Source of the DNA: Falsiroseomonas ponticola | GTDB lineage: Bacteria; Pseudomonadota; Alphaproteobacteria; Acetobacterales; Acetobacteraceae | Direction of reading: 5' to 3' | Length of the DNA stretch: 64,000 nt | Assembly: GCF_016805305.1 (NCBI RefSeq) | Contig: NZ_JAERQN010000001.1 | Location: 248,001-312,000 of the forward strand | Shown: positions 16,658 through 25,638 of the stretch, in pieces | How positions within the stretch are numbered: position 1 is the first letter of the stretch | Layout: each line of letters opens with the position of its first letter | Position numbers and translations under genes: made by a program | The notes under the pieces: generated by a model | Database searches by the model: none | What the model saw: the letters and a program-made list of their open reading frames with translations, nothing else | Told to the model about the DNA's origin: nothing

Positions 16658-18252
16658 GCGGCAGGACCACGGTGCGGCAGGCGGTCTTCGACCTGCTGCG
16701 GGATCGCGGCATCGACACGGTCTTCGGCAATCCGGGTTCGACGGAGCTGCCCTTCCTCGACCGCTGGCCGGGCGACTTCCGCTACGTGCTGGGGCTGCAG
16801 GAAGCCAGCGTGATCGGCATGGCGGATGGCTATGCGCGGGCCGCCGGGCGCTGCGCCTTCGTGAATCTGCACTCCGCGGCCGGCGTCGGCCATGCGCTGG
16901 GCAATGTCTTCACGGCGTACAAGAACCAGGCGCCGATGGTGATCACGGCGGGCCAGCAGGCGCGCTCCCTGCTGCCGAACCTGCCCTTCCTGGGCGCGAC
17001 CGAGGCCGCGCAGTTTCCACGCCCCTACGTCAAGTTCAGCATCGAGCCAGCGCGGGCCGAGGATGTGCCCGCCGCCATCGCGCAGGCGCACCGCATCGCA
17101 CTGAGGAAACCCTGGGGGCCGACCTTCGTCTCCATCCCCTCCGATGACTGGGCCGCGCCCTGCTGGCCCGTGCCGATGCGGGAGATGGCTGAGGACTCGG
17201 CGCCCGACCCTGCCTTGCTCGACCGCGCCGCGTCGCAGATCGCGGACGCGCGCAATCCGGTGCTGGTGGTGGGGCCGGAGGTCGATCAGGAAGGCGCGGG
17301 CCCCGCGCTGGTGGCACTCGCGGAACACATCGGCGCGCGCGTGCTGACCAGCCCCTTCGCCAGCCGCATCGCCTTCCCCGAGGATCACCCCCTCTTCGGC
17401 GGCTTCCTCGCCGCCGCCCCCCAGGCGGTGTCGGAGGCGCTGGCCCCGCATGACCTGGTGCTGGTGCTGGGCGCGCCGGTCTTCACCTTCCATGTCGTGG
17501 GCGACGCCGCCATCTTCCGCGACGGCCCGCCCATCATCCACCTCACCACCGATGCGGAAGCCGCGGCATCCGCCCCCGCCGGGCTCTCCGTGCTGGGCAG
17601 CCTCCGCCTCGCCATCCCCGCGCTGCTCGCTTTGCTGCCGAAGGCCGACCGCGCGCCGCCCGCGCCGCGCATCCGCCCCGCGCCGCCGCCGCCCGCCGAC
17701 CCCATCCCCGCCGCCTGGCTGCTCTCCCGCCTCCACGCCGCCATGCCGCCGGGCACGGTGCTGGTGGAGGAAGCCCCCTCCCACCGCCCCGCCATGCATG
17801 CCCAGATGCCGATGCGCGACTGGGGCGGCTTCTTCACCATGGCGAGCGGCGGGCTCGGCTACGGGCTGCCGGGCGCGGTCGGCGTCGCGCTGGCGCGGCC
17901 GGGCACGCGCGTGGCGTGCCTGATCGGCGACGGATCGATGATGTATTCGCCCCAGGCCCTCTGGACCGCGGTGCAGGAGAAGCTGCCCCTCGCCGTCATC
18001 GTCATCGACAATGCCGGCTACGGCGCCATGCGCTCCTTCAGCCAGGTGCTGCAGGTCCGCGACGTGCCGGGGATCGACCTGCCGGGGCTCGATTTCGTCT
18101 CCCTCGCCCGCGGCATGGGCTGCCCCGGCGTGCTGGTGACGAAGCACGCGGAGTTGGACGCCGCGCTGGCCACCGCGATGGCACATGAAGGCCCGATGCT
18201 CGTGCAGGTCGTTGTCGATGCGGCGGTGCCGACGCTCTATCATCGCCACTGA
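16654..18252 (+). CDS. mdlC: Benzoylformate decarboxylase (ThDP-dependent)
   Basis: The 532-residue enzyme would decarboxylate benzoylformate (phenylglyoxylate) to benzaldehyde in the mandelate pathway. Key Pseudomonas putida residues are conserved: Ser in GNPGSTELPF (S26 equivalent), Glu in GLQEAS (E47), His in NLHSAAG (H70) and His in APVFTFH (H281). The ThDP-binding motif runs from GDGSMMYS to NAGYGAM. A related 2-oxoacid remains possible as substrate. It is coupled to the MarR gene upstream, and a Bug receptor follows 35 bp later. No mandelate racemase or dehydrogenase is next to it. Confidence 0.85.
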   Translation: MSGRTTVRQAVFDLLRDRGIDTVFGNPGSTELPFLDRWPGDFRYVLGLQEASVIGMADGYARAAGRCAFVNLHSAAGVGHALGNVFTAYKNQAPMVITAGQQARSLLPNLPFLGATEAAQFPRPYVKFSIEPARAEDVPAAIAQAHRIALRKPWGPTFVSIPSDDWAAPCWPVPMREMAEDSAPDPALLDRAASQIADARNPVLVVGPEVDQEGAGPALVALAEHIGARVLTSPFASRIAFPEDHPLFGGFLAAAPQAVSEALAPHDLVLVLGAPVFTFHVVGDAAIFRDGPPIIHLTTDAEAAASAPAGLSVLGSLRLAIPALLALLPKADRAPPAPRIRPAPPPPADPIPAAWLLSRLHAAMPPGTVLVEEAPSHRPAMHAQMPMRDWGGFFTMASGGLGYGLPGAVGVALARPGTRVACLIGDGSMMYSPQALWTAVQEKLPLAVIVIDNAGYGAMRSFSQVLQVRDVPGIDLPGLDFVSLARGMGCPGVLVTKHAELDAALATAMAHEGPMLVQVVVDAAVPTLYHRH

Positions 18253-18287
18253 AGGAAGGGCCATCAGAGCCCGCAGGGAGGACCATC

Positions 18288-19253
18288 ATGATCCGCGTGA
18301 ACCGCCGTGCCTTGCTCGCCGCGCCCGCGCTGCTGGCCTTGCCGGCCCATGCCCAGACCTGGCCATCGCGCCCCATCCGCATCATCGTCCCCTTCCCGCC
18401 CGGCGGGCTGGTGGATGTGCTGGCGCGCTCCATCGCGCAGCCCCTCTCCGCGCAGCTCGGACAGCCCGTGGTGGTGGAGAACCGCGTCGGCGCCGGCGGC
18501 AATATCGGCGCCGATGTCGCGGCCAAGTCACCGCCGGATGGCCATGTCCTGCTCGCCACCTCCATGGGCCCGGTCGCGGTGAACCAGTTCATCTACCGCA
18601 CCATGCCCTACGACACGCAGACCGCCTTCGCCCCCATCACCCTGCTGGCCAGCACGCCCAAGGTGATGTGCGTGACGAATGGCCGGCCCTGGCGCAGCGT
18701 GCAGGACGTGGTGGCCGCGGCGAAGGCGGAACCGGGCCGGCTGACGGCGGGATCCGCCGGCGCGGGCACCAGCCTCCACCTCGCGCTCGAACTCTTCAAG
18801 CAGGCGACGGGCACGGATATCCAGCACGTGCCCTATCGCGGCGCGGGACCGGCGCTGACGGATCTGGTCGCGGGGCAGATCGACCTGGTCATCGACAACC
18901 TGCCCAACATCCTCGGCCAGATCACCGGCAACCAGGTGCGGCCCCTGGCGGTCGCGACGCCGCAGCGCCTGCCGCAACTGCCGCAGGTTCCGACGATGGC
19001 GGAAGCGGGCATCGACTTCGTCTTCGGGACCGCCTTCGGACTCGTGGCCCCCGCCGGCACGCCGGAAGCGATCATCACCCGCGTCGCGGGCCTGGTGCGG
19101 GATGCGCTGCGGGAGCCGATGATCGGGGGGCGGCTGAGCGAGCAGGGCGCCATCGTGGGCGGTGGGGGGCCGGCGGAATTCGCGGCGCTGATTGCGCGGG
19201 AGAAGGCGCAGCTGGAACCCGTGATCAGGGCGGCCAACATTCGGGCGGAGTAG
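18288..19253 (+). CDS. Bug/TctC-type solute receptor of the mdlC operon
   Basis: The 321-residue periplasmic receptor has signal peptide MIRVNRRALLAAPALLALPA with HAQ cleavage and mature start TWPSRPIRIIVPFPPGG. Family blocks VVVENRVGAGGN, HVPYRGAGPA and LPQVPTMAEAGID are present. GGGAGG precedes ATG 18288. It lies 35 bp after mdlC, so it probably captures an aromatic 2-oxo or hydroxy acid. There is no cognate TctAB here. The gene ends at a twin-hairpin terminator. Confidence 0.92.
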   Translation: MIRVNRRALLAAPALLALPAHAQTWPSRPIRIIVPFPPGGLVDVLARSIAQPLSAQLGQPVVVENRVGAGGNIGADVAAKSPPDGHVLLATSMGPVAVNQFIYRTMPYDTQTAFAPITLLASTPKVMCVTNGRPWRSVQDVVAAAKAEPGRLTAGSAGAGTSLHLALELFKQATGTDIQHVPYRGAGPALTDLVAGQIDLVIDNLPNILGQITGNQVRPLAVATPQRLPQLPQVPTMAEAGIDFVFGTAFGLVAPAGTPEAIITRVAGLVRDALREPMIGGRLSEQGAIVGGGGPAEFAALIAREKAQLEPVIRAANIRAE

Positions 19254-19256
19254 TGG

Positions 19257-19310
19257 TGGGGGAACGCTGTTCCCCCACACCCCCTTGCCAGGGGCGAACC
19301 GCCCCTGGAC
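19257..19310. terminator. Twin-hairpin bidirectional terminator, copy 2
   Basis: Stem 1 pairs TGGGGGAAC (19257-19265) with GTTCCCCCA (19269-19277). Stem 2 pairs CCAGGGGCG (19288-19296) with CGCCCCTGG (19300-19308), loop AAC. They are linked by CACCCCCTTG, and ACCGTC follows. It lies between the convergent Bug receptor and MetE-like gene. It is the same module as at 3242-3300 (inverted) and 53918-53971. Confidence 0.62.
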
Positions 19311-19319
19311 CGTCCTCGG

Positions 19320-20429
19320 TTACAGGCTCTGCCAGACTTCCTGGGCCACCTCGACGCAGCGGGACAGCTTGGCCCACTGCTCCTCCACCGTCAGCGTGTT
19401 GCCCTCCTCGGTGGAGGCGAAGCCGCATTGCGGGCTGATCGCCAACTGGTCGAGCGGCGCATACTTCGCCGCCTCGTCCAGCCGGCGCTTCAGCAGCTCC
19501 TTCGTCTCCAGCTCGCCGCGCTTCGACGTCACCAGGCCCAGCACCACCGTCTTGCCCTTCGGCAGGAAGCGCAGCGGCGCGAAGCTGCCCGACCGCTCGT
19601 CGTCATACTCCATGAAATAGGCATCCACATTGATGCCGTTGAACAGCACCTCCGCCACCGGGTCATAGCCGCCCGAGGCGATGTGCATGGACCGGAAATT
19701 GCCGCGGCAGAGATGCATGGACACCACCATGTCCTTCGGCCTTGCATCGATGGCGCGGTTGATCAGCGTGGCATACTTGCCGAGCAGGCCCTCCGTCTCC
19801 TCGCCCCGCGCCTTGAGGCCCGCGATCTGCTCGGGATCGCAGAGATAGGCGATGTTCACCTCATCGAGCTGGAGGTAGCGGCAGCCCACGCCGGCGAAAT
19901 CCGCGACGGCGGCGGCATAGGCCTCGCCCAGATCGGCGAAGAAGCCATCCATCTCCGGATAGGTGTGGCTGTCCACCGCGCGGCGGCCACCACGGAAATG
20001 CAGCACGGAGGGCGACGGGATGGTGATCTTCGGCACCGCGCCCTGCGCATTCGCGGCCAGGAAGGCGAAATCCTGCACGAAGGGATGCGGCTTGTAGCTG
20101 ATGCGGTCCGTGACCTTCAGGCCATAGGCCTTGGTCTGCCCGCCCTTGAACTGGATGCCCTGGTCGGATTCGTACATGTCCACGCCGCCGAGCTTGGCGA
20201 GGAAGTCGAAATGCCAGAAGGCGCGGCGGAACTCGCCATCCGTCACGGCCTTCAGGCCGATCGCCTTCTGCTGCGCCACCACATCGATGATGCAGCGATC
20301 CTCGATGGCGCGCAGCGCCTCCGCCGTCATCGTGCCGGCGGCACGCGCCGCGCGGGCCTCCCTCAGCTCCATCGGGCGCAGCAGGCTGCCGACATGGTCG
20401 GCGCGGAAAGGGGGAAGGGTGCCAGGCAT
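19320..20429 (-). CDS. MetE-like cobalamin-independent methionine synthase C-terminal domain protein (YxjG type)
   Basis: The 369-residue TIM-barrel protein corresponds to the catalytic C-terminal half of MetE only. It starts RADHVGSLLRP and has candidate zinc ligands His and Cys in SMHLCRGNFRS, an acidic residue in FMEYDDERSG and Cys in ISPQCGFAS. Stand-alone versions are annotated as 5-methyltetrahydropteroyltriglutamate-homocysteine methyltransferase or as YxjG/YxjH. Their methyl donor is less certain because the N-terminal folate half is missing. It sits 17 bp downstream of livF on the same strand and may be the last gene of that operon. Confidence 0.8.
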   Translation of the reverse strand: MPGTLPPFRADHVGSLLRPMELREARAARAAGTMTAEALRAIEDRCIIDVVAQQKAIGLKAVTDGEFRRAFWHFDFLAKLGGVDMYESDQGIQFKGGQTKAYGLKVTDRISYKPHPFVQDFAFLAANAQGAVPKITIPSPSVLHFRGGRRAVDSHTYPEMDGFFADLGEAYAAAVADFAGVGCRYLQLDEVNIAYLCDPEQIAGLKARGEETEGLLGKYATLINRAIDARPKDMVVSMHLCRGNFRSMHIASGGYDPVAEVLFNGINVDAYFMEYDDERSGSFAPLRFLPKGKTVVLGLVTSKRGELETKELLKRRLDEAAKYAPLDQLAISPQCGFASTEEGNTLTVEEQWAKLSRCVEVAQEVWQSL

Positions 20430-20446
20430 GGCGTTTCCTTTCTGGG

Positions 20447-21157
20447 TCAGTGGAGAGCGAGGCCGAGGTGCCGTTCCAGCAGCGCGGAATCCGCGAGCAT
20501 CTGCGGGGAGGCGCCTTCGGCGACGACGCGGCCGTGATCCAGGATCACGGCGCGATCGGTGATGGGCAGGATCTGCGTGGCATGCTGCTCGATGAGGATC
20601 GCGGCCATCCCCTCATCCCGCACCAGGCGCTGGATGGCGGCGAGCAGGCCCTGCACGATGACGGGGGCGAGCCCTTCCAGCGGCTCGTCCAGCAGCAGCA
20701 GGCGCGGATTCAGCATCAGCGCGCGGCCGATGGCGAGCATCTGCTGCTCGCCCCCCGACAACTGGCTGCCGAGGTTGCGGCGGCGTTCCGCGAGGCGCGG
20801 GAACAGCGCATAGACCGCCTTCTCATCCCACCGCCCGGGCCGCGCCACCGCGGTCAGGTTCTCCGCCACGGTCAGTGACCGGAACACCGCGCGTTCCTGC
20901 GGCACCCAGCCCAGGCCGAGCGCCGCGCGGCGTTCCGGCGCCAGGCGGTCCAGCACCGTGCCGCCCAGGCGCATGGCGCCGCCGCGCTGCCGCGCGATGC
21001 CCATCAGCGCGTTGATCAGCGTGGTCTTGCCCGCGCCGTTGCGGCCGAGGAGCGCCAGCGCCTCGCCTTCCCCGACGCGCAGCGAGACGCCTTCCAGCAC
21101 CAGCCCCTCGCCCCATCCGGCGCTGAGGTTTTCGACGCTGAGCAGCGGTTCAGCCAT
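20447..21157 (-). CDS. livF: ABC transporter ATP-binding protein LivF (second system)
   Basis: This 236-residue ATPase has Walker A GRNGAGKTT, signature LSGGEQQMLAIGRAL, Walker B LLLLDEPLEG and the H-loop ILIEQH. It overlaps livG by eight bases. It is the last transport gene of the operon running on the minus strand from 24839 (binding protein, livH, livM, livG, livF). Confidence 0.93.
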   Translation of the reverse strand: MAEPLLSVENLSAGWGEGLVLEGVSLRVGEGEALALLGRNGAGKTTLINALMGIARQRGGAMRLGGTVLDRLAPERRAALGLGWVPQERAVFRSLTVAENLTAVARPGRWDEKAVYALFPRLAERRRNLGSQLSGGEQQMLAIGRALMLNPRLLLLDEPLEGLAPVIVQGLLAAIQRLVRDEGMAAILIEQHATQILPITDRAVILDHGRVVAEGASPQMLADSALLERHLGLALH

Positions 21158-21896
21158 GGGGCGTCTCCGCCGTGCCCAGATAGGCCTCCCGCACGCGGGG
21201 ATCCTTCGCGATGGCCTCCGGCGCGCCCTCCGCCAGCACGGCGCCGAAGGCCAGCACGGTGATGCGCTCCGCGAAGCGGAAAACCAGGTCCATGTCGTGC
21301 TCGATCAGCAGCACGGCGACCTCGCGCGGCAGGGCGGCGATGGCCTGCATGACCTCCCGGCTCTCGGCGGGCGGCACGCCGGCGGCGGGTTCGTCCAGCA
21401 GCAGCACGCGGGGCTTCAGCGCCAGGGCAAGCGCGATCTCCAGCAGCCGCTGCCGGCCATAGGGAAGCTCCGCCGTCACGCGGCCGCGGTCGGCCTCGGG
21501 GAAATGGAGGTCATCCAGCAGCCGCGCGGCCTCCGCCCCATGCCGCGCGCCGCGCCACCAGGTGGTGCCCTGGCCTTCGCGTTCGCCGATCGCCAGCGTC
21601 ACGGATTCCAGCGGCGTGAACTGGGGAAAGAGCTGGTTGACCTGGAAGGTGCGCGCCAGGCCGGCGCGCACGCGCGCGTGCTGCGGCAGCTGCGTGATGT
21701 CCTGCCCGAACAGCATCACCCGGCCCTCGGAGGGCGGCAGCGCGCCGGACAGCAGGTTCACGAAGGTGGTCTTCCCCGCGCCGTTCGGGCCGATCAGCGC
21801 GTGGCGCGCGCCGGGCATCAGCGTGAAGCTGACGGCGTCCACCGCCGTGAAGCCGCCGAAGCGCCGCGTCAGGTGGCAGGTGCCGAGCGCGGTCAT
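21150..21896 (-). CDS. livG: ABC transporter ATP-binding protein LivG (second system)
   Basis: This 248-residue ATPase has Walker A GPNGAGKTT, the LivG-type signature LPYGRQRLLEIALAL, Walker B VLLLDEPAAG and the H-loop LIEHDMD. It starts ATG 21896 overlapping the livM stop (ATGA) and overlaps livF at the other end. It partners LivF to power the LivHM channel of the second importer. Confidence 0.93.
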   Translation of the reverse strand: MTALGTCHLTRRFGGFTAVDAVSFTLMPGARHALIGPNGAGKTTFVNLLSGALPPSEGRVMLFGQDITQLPQHARVRAGLARTFQVNQLFPQFTPLESVTLAIGEREGQGTTWWRGARHGAEAARLLDDLHFPEADRGRVTAELPYGRQRLLEIALALALKPRVLLLDEPAAGVPPAESREVMQAIAALPREVAVLLIEHDMDLVFRFAERITVLAFGAVLAEGAPEAIAKDPRVREAYLGTAETPHG

Positions 21897-22816
21897 CGCC
21901 GCACCAGCCGGCGCAGCGCGCCCATCAGCCCGCCGCGCCCCAGCAAGGCCAGCGCCACCAGCGCGATGCCGAGCCAGAACTGCCAGAATTGCGGGCTGGC
22001 CTCCGACAGCGCGTGATGCGCCACCGTGAAGGCCGCCGCGCCGATCAGCGCGCCATGCAGCGTGCCGAGCCCGCCGAGGACCAGCATCAGCAGCCCCTCC
22101 GCCGATCGCTGGAAGGACAGCGCATCGAGCGAGGCGAATTGCGTGGTCTGCGCCAGCAGCGCCCCCGCCACCCCCGCATAGCCCGCCGCGATCACATAGG
22201 CCGCGGCGAGGCGCCGCTTCACCGGGATGCCGATCGCCGCCGCGCGCTTCGGGTTCTCACGAATGGCGCGCAGCGACAGCCCGAAGGGCGAGCGGACGAG
22301 AAGCTGCGCCAGCAGGAACAGCAGGAACAGCACGGCCAGGCTGTAGAGATAGGCGGTGCGCCCCCACAGATCGAAGCGCCAGAGGCCGAAGACCGGCCAG
22401 ATCTCCACCCCCTGCAGCCCATCCGCGCCGCCGGTCAGGAAGGCCGCCTTGTTCGCGGCCTCATACAGCATCAGGCCGAGGCCGAGCGTCACCATCAGCC
22501 CCGCCAATTCGCCGGCCCGCAGCACCAGCGGCGCCGTCACCAGCCCCAGCAGCGCCGCCACCGCCGCCGCGATCAGCAAGCCGCTGATGGGCTCCCCCCA
22601 CCCCTGCTGGCCGAGGATGCCGGCGACATAGGCGCCGAGCCCGAAGAAGGCCGCATGCCCCAGCGTGACGAAGCCCGCATAGCCCACCAGCAGGTCGAGC
22701 GAGAGGGCGAAGAGCGCCGCGATGGCGATGGCCGAGAGCAGCGGCAGCTGTTCCGCAAGGGCGAAATAGGCGCCGATGGCCACGATCCACGGCAGGGCGT
22801 GCAGCGCGATCCTCAT
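21893..22816 (-). CDS. livM: ABC transporter permease LivM (second system)
   Basis: This 307-residue polytopic membrane protein has the family block LLVGYAGFVTLGHAAFFGLGA near residue 50 (20 of these shown as LVGYAGFVTLGHAAFFGLGA) and the ATPase-contacting loop RAIRENPKRAAAIGI near 195. The C-terminus KGGL-type end is replaced by GRGGLMGALRRL. ATGA overlaps join it to livH and livG. The channel is formed with LivH. Confidence 0.92.
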   Translation of the reverse strand: MRIALHALPWIVAIGAYFALAEQLPLLSAIAIAALFALSLDLLVGYAGFVTLGHAAFFGLGAYVAGILGQQGWGEPISGLLIAAAVAALLGLVTAPLVLRAGELAGLMVTLGLGLMLYEAANKAAFLTGGADGLQGVEIWPVFGLWRFDLWGRTAYLYSLAVLFLLFLLAQLLVRSPFGLSLRAIRENPKRAAAIGIPVKRRLAAAYVIAAGYAGVAGALLAQTTQFASLDALSFQRSAEGLLMLVLGGLGTLHGALIGAAAFTVAHHALSEASPQFWQFWLGIALVALALLGRGGLMGALRRLVRR

Positions 22817-23679
22817 GAATCGGCCCGCTTCAGCAACCCGTGCGGGCGCGCCAGCAGCAGCACGACCATGGCGGTGTAGATGATGAAGGCCCCGACCTCC
22901 GGCACATAGTACTTGCCGAGCACATCGACGATGCCGAGCAGCAGCGCCGCGATGAAGGGCCCGATGACGGTGTTGGTGCCGCCGACGGCGACGACGATGA
23001 GGAAATAGACCATGTATTTCAGCGGGAAGGTCGGATCGAGGCCCAGTACCTCCACCCCCAGCGCACCGCCGAGGCCCGCCAGCGCGGAGCCCAGCGTGAA
23101 GGTGAGCGCGAACAGCCGCGGCACCGGCAGCCCCATGCCGCGCGCCACCACGCCGTCATCGACGGCCGCGCGCAGCTGCGCGCCGAAGCGCGTCCGCACC
23201 AGGCCGAGGTGGAGTGCCGCCACCAGCGCCCCGCAGACCGCGATCAGGAAGATGCGGTAGCGGCCGAGGCCGATGCCCCAGAACTCCACGCGGCCGGACA
23301 GCCAGGCGGGCAGCTGGATCAGCTGCTGCCGCGCCCCCATGAACCAATCGACCGCCGCCCCGAGCACGAAGACCAGGCCGATGGAAAACAGCACCTGCTC
23401 CAGATGGTCGCGGCGATAGAGCCGCGCATAGAGCGTGCGTTCCAGCACCAGCCCCAGCAGCCCCGCCGCCACCGTCGCGCCCAGCAACGCCAGCGGGAAC
23501 GGCACGCCCATCCGGTTGAGCAGCACCACGCAGACATAGCCGCCGACCATGCCGAAGGCGCCATGCGCCAGGTTCACCACATTCATCAGGCCGAGCGTGA
23601 CCGAAAGCCCCACCGCCAGGACGAAGAGCAGCATCCCGCTGGCGACGCCATCGAGCAGGACGGAGAGGAAGGCCGTCAT
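22813..23679 (-). CDS. livH: ABC transporter permease LivH (second system)
   Basis: This 288-residue inner-membrane permease shows the LivH start (LSVTLGLMNVVNLAHGAFGM near residues 25-44), the coupling loop DDGVVARGMGLPVPRLF near 180, and the end ARPHGLLKR. It overlaps both neighbours by ATGA. The complete set (receptor, two permeases, two ATPases) is present, unlike the left-edge copy whose receptor is outside the window. Confidence 0.92.
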   Translation of the reverse strand: MTAFLSVLLDGVASGMLLFVLAVGLSVTLGLMNVVNLAHGAFGMVGGYVCVVLLNRMGVPFPLALLGATVAAGLLGLVLERTLYARLYRRDHLEQVLFSIGLVFVLGAAVDWFMGARQQLIQLPAWLSGRVEFWGIGLGRYRIFLIAVCGALVAALHLGLVRTRFGAQLRAAVDDGVVARGMGLPVPRLFALTFTLGSALAGLGGALGVEVLGLDPTFPLKYMVYFLIVVAVGGTNTVIGPFIAALLLGIVDVLGKYYVPEVGAFIIYTAMVVLLLARPHGLLKRADS

Positions 23680-24839
23680 CCCTCGTCGCGGACCTGCGGG
23701 ATGCGGTCGAACTCGATGTTCCAGATCTGCCCGTCGCGCCGTTCCGCGCGGCGGATATAGATGTCCTGCACGATGTCGCGGCTATTGGCGTCGATCGTCA
23801 CCGGCCCGCGCGGGCTGGTCCAGGACAGGCCCTTGGCGGCGGCGACCAGGCGTTCGCCGTCATCATTGCCGCTGGTGCGCTTCAGCGCCTCCGCGATCAG
23901 GTGCATGCCGTCGAAGCCGCCGACCGCCATGAAGTTCGGGCGGACATTCGGCAGCACCTGCGCGTAGCTTTCCAGGAAGGCGCGGTTCTCCGCGCTGTCA
24001 TGCGCGGCGGAGTAGTGGTGGCTGGTGATGGCGCCCAGCGTGACCTCGCCCATCTCGTTCAGGATGTCGTCATCCAGCACGTCGCCCGTGCCGATGACGC
24101 GGATGCCCGCCTGCGCCAGCCCGCGCTCCGCGAACTGCTTCATCAGCGCCGCGCCCTCGCCGGAGGGCACGAAGATGAAGAGGGCTTCCGGCGCGGCATC
24201 GCGGACGCGCTGCAGGAAGGGGGCGTAGTCGGGGTTGCGCAGCGGCGTCCGCAGCTCCAGCGCCACGCGCCCGCCGGCGGCGGTGAAGCGGTTCTTGAAG
24301 GCGCGCTCGGCATCCAGGCCCGGGGCGAAATCCGTCACCAGCGTCGCGACGTTGCGGATGCCGTTCGCCGCCGCCCATTGCGCCATCGGCGCGGTGGCCT
24401 GCGGCAGGGTGAAGGAGGTGCGCAGGATGAAGGGCGATCGCTGCACGATCACGCTCGTCGCCGCGGCCATCACCACCATCGGCACCTTGGCTTCCGTCGC
24501 GATGGGCGCGGCCGCCAGGGCCAGCGGCGTCAGCCCGAAGCCCGCCAGCGCCTTCACCCTTTCGCGCACCACCAGTTCCTGCGCCAGGCGGCGCGTCACG
24601 TCGGGCTGGGTGCCGGTATCGTCGCGCAGCAGGATCTCCACCCGGCGGCCGGCGACGCTCTCCCCGTTCCGGCGCAGCCAGGCCTTGATGCCGGCTTCCA
24701 CCTGGCGGCCGGTGCTGGCGAAGGGGCCGGTCATCGGCAGGATCAGGCCGATGCGGAAATTGCCGGACTGCGCGGCGGCCAGGCCTGGCGCGGCGAGCGT
24801 GGCGGTGGCGGCAAGCGCCAGGGTGCGGCGGGTGATCAT
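23676..24839 (-). CDS. ABC transporter substrate-binding protein (LivJ/LivK type)
   Basis: The 387-residue periplasmic type I binding protein has signal peptide MITRRTLALAATATLAAPGL with cleavage near AAAQS. Mature blocks are FRIGLILPMTGPFASTGRQ, the first ligand region around RDDTGTQPD, and the central FIFVPSGEGAALMKQF lobe. ATG 24839 follows GGGAGGACA; a longer frame to 24860 has no support. Ligand is unknown; HAAT receptors of this class bind amino acids, amides or aromatic acids. The gene is first in a five-gene transport operon, and a TTGCATGCA motif lies just upstream. Confidence 0.9.
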   Translation of the reverse strand: MITRRTLALAATATLAAPGLAAAQSGNFRIGLILPMTGPFASTGRQVEAGIKAWLRRNGESVAGRRVEILLRDDTGTQPDVTRRLAQELVVRERVKALAGFGLTPLALAAAPIATEAKVPMVVMAAATSVIVQRSPFILRTSFTLPQATAPMAQWAAANGIRNVATLVTDFAPGLDAERAFKNRFTAAGGRVALELRTPLRNPDYAPFLQRVRDAAPEALFIFVPSGEGAALMKQFAERGLAQAGIRVIGTGDVLDDDILNEMGEVTLGAITSHHYSAAHDSAENRAFLESYAQVLPNVRPNFMAVGGFDGMHLIAEALKRTSGNDDGERLVAAAKGLSWTSPRGPVTIDANSRDIVQDIYIRRAERRDGQIWNIEFDRIPQVRDEG

Positions 24840-24854
24840 TGTCGTTGTCCTCCC

Positions 24855-24863
24855 TTGCATGCA
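24855..24863. promoter_or_regulatory. TTGCATGCA site upstream of the second Liv operon
   Basis: TTGCATGCA at 24855-24863 lies in the 26-bp gap between the GntR-family gene and the receptor gene. It repeats the core of the perfect palindrome found upstream of that GntR gene (25639-25652). It is probably the regulator's site for controlling the transport operon. The gap is short, so it may act on read-through transcription. Confidence 0.45.
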
Positions 24864-24865
24864 GG

Positions 24866-25597
24866 TCAGGCGGGAACGTCGTTCAAGGCGATCAGGGCGG
24901 CGAGGCCCTCGGCCTCCCCCGAATCGAGGATCAGGCGCAGGTTCCGCCGCGCATTGTCGGCATGCTCGCGCGCCAGCGCCTCCGCCCGCGTACCCTGCCC
25001 CGCCTCCAGCGCCTCCACCAGCAGGTGGTGCTGCTGGTGGGCGAAGGTCAGCAGGCGGTGGCGCTGCGGCGCGCTGCCGGGGCTGGGGACGAGGGCGGAG
25101 GCGCTGGCGAAGGGCAGCGCCTCCACCGCCGCGATGGCGCGCGACAGGGGCGCATTGCCCGCGGCCTCCGCGATCGCGGCATGCAGCGCGGTGTTCATGG
25201 CGCCATAGGCGTCGAGCGCCTCCTCATCCAGCACGCCGCGGGCCAGCGCGGCATCGCCCTGGTCCAGCGCCTCATGCAGCCGCCGCGACAGGCCGCGGGA
25301 GACGCCGTGCTCCGCCACCAGCCGCGCGGCCATGCCCTCCAGCTGCCCGCGCAGCGCGACGGCGTCGTCCACCTCCCGCACCGTGAAGGCGCGCACCGCG
25401 AAGCCGCCGCCGGGTGCCGGCACGGCGAGGCCCTCCGATTGCAGGGCCGAGAGCGCCAGGCGGATGGGGGTGCGGGACATGCCCAGCGCCTCCGCCAGCG
25501 GGATCTCCGCCAGGCGGTCCCCGGCGCGGAGCCGGCCGGTGAAGATGCGGGCGCGCAGCTCGGTCAGGGCGCGCGCGGCCTGTCCTGTCAGGGGCAT
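24866..25597 (-). CDS. GntR-family (FadR/FCD) transcriptional regulator of the Liv operon
   Basis: The 243-residue regulator has an N-terminal winged helix (LTELRARIFTGRLRAGDRLA, then LAEALGMSRTPIRLALSAL) and an all-helical FCD ligand domain with metal-type histidines (NTALHAAIAEA, HQQHHLL, REHADNARRNL). FCD domains bind organic acids. ATG 25597 has GGAACGAG upstream; GTG 25630 would place GGGGAGG directly against the start and is less likely. It lies upstream of the transport operon on the same strand and divergent from an alpha/beta hydrolase. Confidence 0.85.
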   Translation of the reverse strand: MPLTGQAARALTELRARIFTGRLRAGDRLAEIPLAEALGMSRTPIRLALSALQSEGLAVPAPGGGFAVRAFTVREVDDAVALRGQLEGMAARLVAEHGVSRGLSRRLHEALDQGDAALARGVLDEEALDAYGAMNTALHAAIAEAAGNAPLSRAIAAVEALPFASASALVPSPGSAPQRHRLLTFAHQQHHLLVEALEAGQGTRAEALAREHADNARRNLRLILDSGEAEGLAALIALNDVPA

Positions 25598-25638
25598 GGG
25601 GCTCGTTCCGGGACGGGCTTCGGATACCACCCTCCCCG

